64,000 bases of DNA from Microbacteriaceae bacterium (GTDB lineage Bacteria > Actinomycetota > Actinomycetes > Actinomycetales > Microbacteriaceae). How positions within the stretch are numbered: position 1 is the first letter of the stretch; the number at the start of each line of letters is the position of its first letter. A program made the position numbers and the translations under genes. The notes under the pieces are model-generated. The model saw nothing but the letters and a program-made list of their open reading frames with translations, was not told the origin of the DNA and made no database searches. Location: the NCBI GenBank assembly GCA_003852775.1, contig RDDZ01000071.1:23811-87810 (forward strand), given 5' to 3'. Shown here in pieces: positions 25,184-31,861 of the stretch.

Positions 25184-27160
25184 TTACGCCTTCGCTTCCG
25201 CGCGTGCGCGCATCTTGTCGCTGATCGTCTGCATGACCATCGTGTCGGCGAGCGTCGTGGTGTCGCCGATCTGGCGGCCCTCGGCGGCATCCCGAAGCAG
25301 GCGCCGCATGATCTTGCCCGAGCGGGTCTTCGGCAGCTCCGTCACGAGGAAGATGTCGCGCGGGCGGGCGATCGCGCCGATCGCCTGGGCCACGTGAGCC
25401 TTGAGCAGCTGCACGAACTCCTCGTCGGTGTGCTCGTCGCGGTGCGACTGCTTGATGATGACGAACGCGACCACCGCCTGGCCGGTGGTCTCGTCCGAGG
25501 CGCCCACGACCGCGGCCTCCGCGACGACCGGGTTGCCGACGAGCGCCGACTCGATCTCCGTCGTCGACAGGCGGTGTCCCGAGACGTTCATGACGTCGTC
25601 GATGCGCCCGAGCAGCCAGATGTCGCCGTCCTCGTCGACGTGCGCGCCGTCGCCGGCGAAGTAGCGCCAGCCCATGTCGCGGAACTTGTCCCAGTAGGTG
25701 TCGACGAAGCGCTCGGGGTCGCCCCAGATGCCGCGCAGCATCGACGGCCAGGGCTCGCGCACCGTCAGGAGGCCGCCGTTCGGCGGGTCCACGCGCGTGC
25801 CGTCGTCGGCGAGGATGTCGATCGTGATGCCCGGCTGCGGCACCTGCGCGCTGCCCGGCTTGAGCGTCGTGACGCCGGGGAGCGCGGAGATCATGATCGC
25901 GCCGGTCTCGGTCTGCCACCACGTGTCGACGATGGGCGTGTCGCCGCCGCCGATCACGTCGCGGTACCAGATCCACGCTTCCGGGTTGATGGGCTCGCCG
26001 ACCGAGCCGAGCAGCCGCAGGCTCGACAGGTCGTACTGCTGCGGCACCTGACGACCGGTCTTCATGAAGGAGCGGATCGCGGTGGGCGCCGTGTAGAGGA
26101 TCGTCACGCCGTACTTCTGGATGAGCTCCCACCAGCGGCCCGGGTGCGGGGTGTCGGGCGTGCCCTCGTACATGAGCTGCGTCGCGCCGTTCGCGAGCGG
26201 GCCGTAGACGACGTAGCTGTGTCCCGTGACCCAGCCGATGTCGGCCGTGCACCAGAAGACGTCCGACTCGGGGTGCAGGTCGAAGACGTCGTGGTGGGTC
26301 GCGGCCGCCTGCGTGAGGTAGCCGCCGCTCGTGTGCAGGATGCCCTTCGGCTTCCCGGTCGTGCCCGAGGTGTAGAGGATGAAGAGCGGGTTCTCGGCGT
26401 CGAACGCCTGCGCCTCGTGGTCGAGGTCGGCGTCCGCCATCGCGTCGTCCCACCAGAGGTCGCGGCCCTCGGTCCAGGCCACCTCGTTCTCGCCGCGCTT
26501 CACGACGACGACGTGCTCGACGGTCGTCTCGCCCTCGAGCGCGGTGTCGACGGTCGGCTTGAGCGGGAAGACCTTGCCCTTGCGGTAACCCCCGTCGGCG
26601 GTGATGACGAGCTTCGCCTCGGCGTCCTCGATGCGGGCGCGCAGCGACTCCGCGCTGAAGCCGCCGAAGACGACCGAGTGGATGGCGCCGAGGCGCGCGA
26701 CCGCGAGCATCGCGACGACGGCCTCCGGGATCATCGGCAGGTAGATGGCCACGCGGTCGCCCTGGCCGACGCCGAGGGCGGCGAAGGCGTTCGCGGCGCG
26801 CTTCACCTGCGCCGTGAGCTCGGCGTAGGTGATGGTGCGGGTGTCGCCCGGCTCGCCCTCCCAGTGGATGGCGACGCGGTCGCCGCGGCCGGCGATCACG
26901 TGACGGTCGAGGCAGTTGTAGGCGACGTTGAGCTTGCCGTCGGCGAACCACTTCGCGAACGGCGGGTTCGACCAGTCGAGCACCGTCTCGAAGGGCGTGT
27001 GCCAGTGCAGTTCACGCGCGCGGCCGGCCCAGTAGGCGAGCCGGTCGGCGGCGGCGCGTTCGTAGAGCTCAGGGCCGGCGACGCGCGTCGCGGCGAAGTC
27101 GGGACTCGGCGCGAAGCGGCGGGTCTCGGTGAGCAGGCTGTCGATCGAGTTCTGGGACAT
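25184..27160 (-). CDS. acsA: Acetyl-CoA synthetase (AMP-forming)
   Basis: Acs activates acetate to acetyl-CoA through acetyl-AMP. The 658-residue protein has the family length. The adenylation core is YTSGTTGKPKGILHT (about 255-269). VDTWWQTETGA binds substrate, and GRIDDVMNVSGHRLST is the hinge. The regulatory acetylation lysine sits near the C-terminus in LPKTRSGKIMRRLLRD. Three ATG codons stand in a row (27166, 27163, 27160); the third is chosen because AAGG lies at a proper distance from it. The gene ends just before the 41-bp palindrome and is convergent with ridA. Confidence 0.97.
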   Translation of the reverse strand: MSQNSIDSLLTETRRFAPSPDFAATRVAGPELYERAAADRLAYWAGRARELHWHTPFETVLDWSNPPFAKWFADGKLNVAYNCLDRHVIAGRGDRVAIHWEGEPGDTRTITYAELTAQVKRAANAFAALGVGQGDRVAIYLPMIPEAVVAMLAVARLGAIHSVVFGGFSAESLRARIEDAEAKLVITADGGYRKGKVFPLKPTVDTALEGETTVEHVVVVKRGENEVAWTEGRDLWWDDAMADADLDHEAQAFDAENPLFILYTSGTTGKPKGILHTSGGYLTQAAATHHDVFDLHPESDVFWCTADIGWVTGHSYVVYGPLANGATQLMYEGTPDTPHPGRWWELIQKYGVTILYTAPTAIRSFMKTGRQVPQQYDLSSLRLLGSVGEPINPEAWIWYRDVIGGGDTPIVDTWWQTETGAIMISALPGVTTLKPGSAQVPQPGITIDILADDGTRVDPPNGGLLTVREPWPSMLRGIWGDPERFVDTYWDKFRDMGWRYFAGDGAHVDEDGDIWLLGRIDDVMNVSGHRLSTTEIESALVGNPVVAEAAVVGASDETTGQAVVAFVIIKQSHRDEHTDEEFVQLLKAHVAQAIGAIARPRDIFLVTELPKTRSGKIMRRLLRDAAEGRQIGDTTTLADTMVMQTISDKMRARAEAKA

Positions 27161-27337
27161 CATCATCCTTGTGTCGATTCGCGACCGTGCCTGAAGTCGC
27201 GCGGAATCCTCCGGTGGAACGCTCCGATCCTAGCCACGTGCGGCGACCCTGTCGTACGCGCCGTCCGCGCCTCGTCGGTCAGCGGTGGCGACGGTGGGGA
27301 CGAGCGGATGAGAAGTGAGGGCTCGTGTAATTTCCCG

Positions 27338-27365
27338 TTGCGGCGAGGCGGCCATGCAGTAGACT
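27338..27365 (+). promoter_or_regulatory. Promoter of the 6C RNA
   Basis: TTGCGG (27338-27343), a 16-base spacer and TAGACT (27360-27365) place the start of transcription near 27372, just before the structured RNA. Confidence 0.6.
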
Positions 27366-27371
27366 CTGGGG

Positions 27372-27475
27372 CACCGAGCGTAATCTCTCGGATGTCGCAG
27401 TGCACCCGATTCCCCCCAGTCGATGCACTGCTGTGGCGGCGCCGAACTCCCCCCAACTCGGCGCCGCCCCTCCGT
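27372..27475 (+). ncRNA. 6C RNA (actinobacterial small RNA)
   Basis: Two hairpins each carry exactly six cytosines in the loop, the definition of the 6C motif. Hairpin 1 pairs CAGTGCA (27398) with TGCACTG (27424), with CCCCCC at 27412-27417. Hairpin 2 pairs GGCGGCGCCGA (27435) with TCGGCGCCGCC (27458), with CCCCCC at 27449-27454, and acts as the terminator. The 363-base gap between acsA and the next gene holds nothing else apart from the promoter. In mycobacteria the homologous RNA acts by pairing C-rich loops with G-rich mRNA leaders. Confidence 0.8.
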
Positions 27476-27529
27476 TTAACCGGACCCTCCCGACACCGCC
27501 GCCGGACCCGGCCGCGCTAGCGTCGATCC

Positions 27530-28234
27530 GTGACCGCTTCCGCCCACCGCCTGCTCGCGTGGGCGCTGTTCGCGGCGTTCGCCGCGCACAACGCGGAGGA
27601 GGCGCTCACGATGGGTGCGTTCCTCGACCACGTCGGCGCGGCCTCCCTGCTGACCCCGTTCCTCGTCGCCGTCACGGCCGTCACCGCGCTCGGGCTCGTG
27701 CTCGTCGTCGCCGGCACCCGCGGCCGCCCCGCGCGGTGGGCCCGAGACGGCCTGCGCATCCTCGCCGCCGTGATGGTCGTCAACGCGTTCGTGCCGCACA
27801 TCCCGGTGGCGGTGCTCTCCGGCGGGTACGCGCCGGGCGTCGTGACATCGGTGCTGCTCAACGTGCCGCTCGGGGTCGCCTACCTCGTCCGCACGCGGGC
27901 ACGGTCGCCCGAGCGGGCGCGAGCGGCCGCGCAGGAGGCGGGAGAACTCCTCGAAGCGGAGCTCCATCATCGCGGTGCCGTAGTGGATGCCACCGCGGTA
28001 GTGCCCCTGCGGCGCCGCCATGAGCGCGAGGTGCTCGGCGCTCACGAGGCGACCGCCGTGCAGCGCCTCACTGAAGGTGATCAGGTCGCCCGTCGTCGAC
28101 GCGATCCCGCCGCCCGCCCAGGCGCAGCTGAGCCCCGGGGCGGTGCTCAGCTCGTGGCGGCCGATCCACACGGGCGCCAGGGCGGAGCTGCCGGCGGCGG
28201 GGGCGGTCTCGGCGGGGGAGGAAGCTGCGCGTGA
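27530..28234 (+). CDS. HXXEE-domain membrane protein, C-terminal part doubtful
   Basis: The N-terminal 125 residues form four membrane helices and contain the family signature H-x-x-E-E in HNAEEALT (about residues 20-27), plus NAFVPHIPV further on. The HXXEE family is of unknown function. GTG 27530 is the first codon after the 6C RNA. From about residue 137 (near 27940) the frame runs antisense through a dead beta-lactamase-fold gene, so the last 100 residues are very probably not native. The original 3' end seems to have been lost when that DNA was joined. The stop at 28234 is thus accidental. Confidence 0.6.
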   Translation: MTASAHRLLAWALFAAFAAHNAEEALTMGAFLDHVGAASLLTPFLVAVTAVTALGLVLVVAGTRGRPARWARDGLRILAAVMVVNAFVPHIPVAVLSGGYAPGVVTSVLLNVPLGVAYLVRTRARSPERARAAAQEAGELLEAELHHRGAVVDATAVVPLRRRHEREVLGAHEATAVQRLTEGDQVARRRRDPAARPGAAEPRGGAQLVAADPHGRQGGAAGGGGGLGGGGSCA

Positions 28235-28688
28235 GTTCGAGGGGGTCGATGATGTGCGCGTGCACCGCCTCGTGGTAGGCGCGCCCGTCGAGCTCCTCGA
28301 TGATGCGGCCGAGCAGCACGAAGCCCGTGTCGGAGTAGTGGAAGCGCTCGCCGGGGCGGCCCACGGGACGCAGGCGCTCCCGGGTGAAGTCGAGCAGCTC
28401 GGCCGGGGTCCAGGGGAGCTCCGGATGCGCGAGCACCGCCTTCATCACGCTCGCGCCGCGCCGGCCCTCGAAGTAGTCGGCGGCGCCCGAGCGGTGCTGC
28501 AGGAGGTCGAGCACGGTGGGGGCGGCCGCGTCGTCGCGGAAGAGACCGGCGAGCTCCTCGGCCGGCAGCAGGGTGTCGACCCGGGTGTCGAGGGCGAGCC
28601 TGCCGGCCTCGACGAGGCGCAGCACGATCGCCCCCGGTGAAGAGCTTGGTGATGCTCGCCGACGAGCGCGCACGGCTCGAGGCGGGGT
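27925..28688 (-). pseudogene. Serine beta-lactamase-fold hydrolase, truncated and twice frameshifted
   Basis: Read from 28688, the fragment has the SxxK motif S-I-T-K in ASITKLFTG. It then continues as VLRLVEAGRLALDTRVDTLLP after one extra G near 28632. Beyond that are QHRSGAADYF and YSDTGF (the second motif, Asp in place of the usual Asn). A base loss near 28218 shifts frame again, after which GRHELSTAPGLSCAWAGGGIASTTGDL is readable. The N-terminal part before SxxK is missing (in-frame TAG upstream), and the C-terminal motif region is cut near 27930. Intact relatives act as esterases, peptidases or beta-lactamases. Dead in this genome unless both shifts are sequencing errors, which would still leave the ends missing. 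Confidence 0.85.
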
Positions 28689-28817
28689 CGGACTAGGCGA
28701 GCGGGCGGGTCCGCTCGGCTCGGGCTCCGCTCGTCCACAGGCCGCCGTACGCGCCGGAACTCTCGGATCCTCCAGGCGACCCGGCCGCGCGGCCGGGGGT
28801 CGCGGCACGCTCGAGCG

Positions 28818-29768
28818 GTGGAGTCCGGTGCGCGTGCGATCCCCGACGAGGCGGCGTTCGGTCCGCTCTCGAGGTTCGTCGTCGACCCCGCCGTGACGGA
28901 TGTCTTCCTCAACCCCGACGGGTCGGTGTGGGTCGACCGCGGTGCGGGTGCGCGGCCGGTGCCGGGCGTCCGCGTCCCGCCGGGCGAGGCGCGCGAGCTC
29001 GCCGTGCGGCTCGTCGCCGCGGGCGGGCGGCACCTCGACGAGGCCGCTCCGGCGGTCGACGTGCGCATCGGGGGCGGCATCCGGGTCCACGGGGTCCTGC
29101 CGCCCGTGTCGCCGACCGCCGCGGTGCTCTCGATCCGGCTGCCGCCCACGACGCGGCTCGACCTCGACGCGCTCGAGCGCGCCGGGGCGTTCGCGCGAGT
29201 GTCGCGCGAGCGGGTCGACGACCTCGTATCCCGCCGGGCGAATCTCCTCGTGACCGGTGCCGCGGGCGCCGGCAAGACGACGCTCCTCGGCGCGCTGCTG
29301 GGCGTCGCCGAGCCCCACGAGCGCATCGTGCTCGTCGAGGACGTCGCGGAGCTCCGGGTCGACCACCCCCACGTGGTCCGCCTCGAGGCGCGGCAGCCCA
29401 ACCTCGAGGGCGCGGGAGCGGTGGGGCTCGACCGGCTCGTGCGGGAAGCGCTGCGGATGCGGCCCGACCGCCTCGTGGTGGGCGAGTGCCGCGGCGCCGA
29501 GCTGCGCGAGCTGCTCACCGCCCTCAACACCGGTCACGACGGGGGAGCCGGCACCCTGCACGCCAACTCCCTCGCCGACGTCCCGGCCCGGCTCGAGGCG
29601 CTCGGCGCGCTCGCGGGCTGGTCGGACGCAGCCCTCGCCCGGCAGGTGGTGAGCGCGATCGACGCGGTGCTGCACGTCGTCCGGGCGCCGGACGGCACAC
29701 GCGCGCTCGCGGAGCTCGGGCGGCTACGCCTCGGCACGCGGGGGCGTCTCGTCGCGGAGCCCGGATGA
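28818..29768 (+). CDS. TadA-type secretion ATPase of a Flp pilus locus
   Basis: The 316-residue protein belongs to the type II/IV secretion ATPase family (mycobacterial counterpart Rv3659c). Walker A GAAGAGKTT is near 152-160, the Asp box LVEDVAEL near 178, Walker B with RPDRLVVGECRGAEL near 215-229, and the His box TGHDGGAGTLHANS near 238-251. It would power assembly of a Flp/Tad pilus at the inner membrane. It is shorter than many TadA proteins, with a reduced N-terminal domain. GTG 28818 starts it. The usual upstream CpaE/Ssd ATPase gene is missing; a beta-lactamase remnant ends 130 bases before. It overlaps the next gene by four bases. Confidence 0.93.
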   Translation: MESGARAIPDEAAFGPLSRFVVDPAVTDVFLNPDGSVWVDRGAGARPVPGVRVPPGEARELAVRLVAAGGRHLDEAAPAVDVRIGGGIRVHGVLPPVSPTAAVLSIRLPPTTRLDLDALERAGAFARVSRERVDDLVSRRANLLVTGAAGAGKTTLLGALLGVAEPHERIVLVEDVAELRVDHPHVVRLEARQPNLEGAGAVGLDRLVREALRMRPDRLVVGECRGAELRELLTALNTGHDGGAGTLHANSLADVPARLEALGALAGWSDAALARQVVSAIDAVLHVVRAPDGTRALAELGRLRLGTRGRLVAEPG

Positions 29769-30712
29769 GGTCGCTCGTACGGGCCGCCCTGCACGCCGGA
29801 CGGCGCGAGAGCTCCGAGCCCGGGGTCGCGCTCGACGCGGTCGCCGACGCCGTGCACCGGCTCGCGGTGCTGCTGTCCGCCGGGATCGAGCCTCTCGCGG
29901 CCGTGCGCCTCCTCGCCGAGGACGGGCCGCTCGCCCGGGCGGCGGAGGCGGCGAGCCCGCTCGAGGTGCCCGAGGCCATCATCGCCGGATGCGCGACCGA
30001 GCCGGATGCCGCGCGGCGGGGCTGGCGCCACCTCGCGGCGTGCTGGGCGGTGGCGACCGAGACGGGAGCACCCCTCGCCTCCGTGCTGGAGCGTGCCGCC
30101 GACACGCTGCGGGCACTCGCCGACGCCGACCGGCAGATCGACCTCGCCCTCTCCGGGCCGCTCGCGACCGCGCGCATCGTGGGTCTGCTCCCTCTCGCGG
30201 GAGTGCTGCTCGCCCTCCTCATCGGCGCCGATCCGGTCGGGGCCGTCGTCGGCACCGTCCCGGGGGCGGTCGCGACGGTGCTCGGTGTCGCCGCGCTCGC
30301 GGCCGGCATCCGCTGGACCCGTCGGCTCGTCGCCGCCGCACGGGTCGTCGATCCGCTCGCCGGGCTGGGTCACGAGCTGCTCGCGCTCGCGATGGCGGGA
30401 GGCGCCGCGCCGGCGGCGGCGCAGCGGCGGGTCGAGCAGGCGGCCGCGCGGTGCGGCCTGACGCTGTCCGTCGCCGACGCGCGGGTGACGCTCGACTTCG
30501 CCGCGCGCGCCGGGGTGCCTGCGGGCGCGCTCCTGCGGGCCGAGGCGTCGCGCGCCCGACGGCTCGCACTCGCCGACGTGCTGCGCCGCGCAGCCCTCCT
30601 CGGCTCGCGTCTGCTCGCGCCGCTCGGGCTGTGCTTCCTGCCCGCCTTCGTGCTGCTCGGAGTCGTGCCGCTCATGATCGGCATCCTGCGGGGAGCTCTC
30701 GCCGCGTTCTGA
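29765..30712 (+). CDS. TadB/TadC-like type II secretion F-domain protein
   Basis: The 315-residue protein has helical cytoplasmic regions and four hydrophobic segments, with two GSPF-like halves: TETGAPLASVLERAADTLR (about 98-116) and RAGVPAGALLRAEASRAR (about 247-264). Such proteins form the inner-membrane platform of Tad pili. In mycobacteria two separate proteins (Rv3658c and Rv3657c) do this; here there is only one gene, which seems to have two F-domain halves. ATG 29765 overlaps the ATPase stop (ATGA). Confidence 0.88.
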   Translation: MRSLVRAALHAGRRESSEPGVALDAVADAVHRLAVLLSAGIEPLAAVRLLAEDGPLARAAEAASPLEVPEAIIAGCATEPDAARRGWRHLAACWAVATETGAPLASVLERAADTLRALADADRQIDLALSGPLATARIVGLLPLAGVLLALLIGADPVGAVVGTVPGAVATVLGVAALAAGIRWTRRLVAAARVVDPLAGLGHELLALAMAGGAAPAAAQRRVEQAAARCGLTLSVADARVTLDFAARAGVPAGALLRAEASRARRLALADVLRRAALLGSRLLAPLGLCFLPAFVLLGVVPLMIGILRGALAAF

Positions 30713-30856
30713 GCGGGGCGCCTCGCGTGAGACAGCTCGCCCACAGGGCGGCGAGGTCCGCCGGATCCACGGAAGCGAACCGAGGCCCGCCCGTCGCGGC
30801 GCGCATGCACTGACATGGATCCGGGCGCGCCACCCACCACCAGTAAAGGAGTACCC

Positions 30857-31045
30857 ATGCGATCCCGGATGCAGCGGATCACCACCCGGATGCGCCGCGA
30901 CGACGGCGCTGCCACGGCCGAGTACGCGATCACGATCATGGCGGCCGTCGGCTTCGCCGGCCTGCTCGTCGTCATCATGCGCTCGTCGGAGGTGCAGCAG
31001 ATCCTCACCGACCTCGTGCGGAATGCGCTCGCGTTCGGCGGCTGA
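30857..31045 (+). CDS. Flp-type pilin (DUF4244)
   Basis: The 62-residue protein has a charged leader (MRSRMQRITTRMRRDDGAAT), the Flp-like A-E-Y-A-I motif, and then a single hydrophobic helix (about residues 25-44). In Tad systems Glu at position +5 after cleavage and the following Tyr are hallmarks, and both are present (AEYA). Cleavage would be before the AT/AEY stretch. ATG 30857 has AAAGGAG six bases upstream, the strongest ribosome site in the operon, as expected for a major subunit. No prepilin peptidase is in the window. The mycobacterial counterpart is Rv3656c. Confidence 0.88.
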   Translation: MRSRMQRITTRMRRDDGAATAEYAITIMAAVGFAGLLVVIMRSSEVQQILTDLVRNALAFGG

Positions 31046-31373
31046 CGACGAGGGCTCGGCCGCCGCCGAGTTCGCGGTCGCCCTTCCCGCGGTCGCGCTC
31101 GTGCTCGCGGTCTGCGTCGGCGCGATCGGGGTCGGCTCGCAACAGCTGCGCCTGCAGGACGCGGCGGCGGATGCGGCACGCGGCTACGGCAGGGGAGAGT
31201 CGCCCGGCGCGATCTCCGCGCGGGCCGCCCGAGCCGTGCCGGGAGCCTCGGTGTCGGTCTCCCGCCCCGACGGCCTCGTGTGCGTCCGGCTGGAGGCCGC
31301 TGCGCGGGGCCCCGCGTCGGTCGCCGGGCTGGCGCTCGCCGCGAGCAGCTGCGCGCTCGACGGAGGCCGATGA
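31023..31373 (+). CDS. TadE-family minor pilin-like protein
   Basis: The 116-residue protein has a short acidic leader (RSAADDEGSAAAEFAVALPAV read in parts) with the TadE pattern AEFAVALP at about residues 16-23. One membrane helix (about 19-45) and an extracellular domain of about 70 residues with two cysteines (near 91 and 111) follow. It corresponds to Rv3655c. ATG 31023 lies inside the end of the pilin gene, overlapping by 23 bases in another frame, so the two are translationally coupled. The stop overlaps the next start by four bases. Confidence 0.88.
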   Translation: MRSRSAADDEGSAAAEFAVALPAVALVLAVCVGAIGVGSQQLRLQDAAADAARGYGRGESPGAISARAARAVPGASVSVSRPDGLVCVRLEAAARGPASVAGLALAASSCALDGGR

Positions 31374-31762
31374 TGCGCGCGCCTGGGCCAGGCGGCGCGT
31401 CTCCCGGGGACGGCCGCCGACGGCGCACGGTCGGCGACGACGCGGGCGCGGGCGGCGTCGCCGCCCTCGCCATCGTCGCCGCGACCATCGCGTGCGCCCT
31501 CGCGGTCGTCGGTCTCGGGGGTGCGCTCACCGCGCGGCAGAGGGTCGTCGCCGCCGCCGACGCGGCAGCGCTCGCGGCGGCCGACACCCTCCTGGGCGCC
31601 GTGGCCGGCGACCCGTGCGCGCTCGCGGCGGAGGTCGCCGCGGCGCATCGGGTGAGCCTCGAGAGCTGTCGGCTCGAGGGGGCGGAGGCGGTCGTCGCGG
31701 TGTCCACGCGACTCGCCGGCGTGCCGGTCCGCGCCCACTCCCGGGCGGGACCCACCCCGTAG
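31370..31762 (+). CDS. Rv3654c-family TadE-like protein
   Basis: The 130-residue protein has a charged N-terminus, a DDAGAGGVAALAIVAATIACALAVVG membrane segment (read from about residue 24), and the conserved RQRVVAAADAAALAAADTLLG helix. Two cysteines (near 86 and 103) are probably paired outside the membrane. This is the last gene of the locus, as Rv3654c is in mycobacteria, where it was reported as a secreted or host-acting factor; that role cannot be assumed here. ATG 31370 is used because of GGAGG upstream and the ATGA overlap. ATG 31373 is an alternative. Confidence 0.85.
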   Translation: MMRAPGPGGASPGDGRRRRTVGDDAGAGGVAALAIVAATIACALAVVGLGGALTARQRVVAAADAAALAAADTLLGAVAGDPCALAAEVAAAHRVSLESCRLEGAEAVVAVSTRLAGVPVRAHSRAGPTP

Positions 31763-31861
31763 GGGCGCGCCGCATCCGGGACCAAAGTCCCCACCGGTCG
31801 CGAGGTGACGCACTGCCTGTGTGTGTATGGTGTGCCTCGGATCAACGGAAGGAAACACGGA

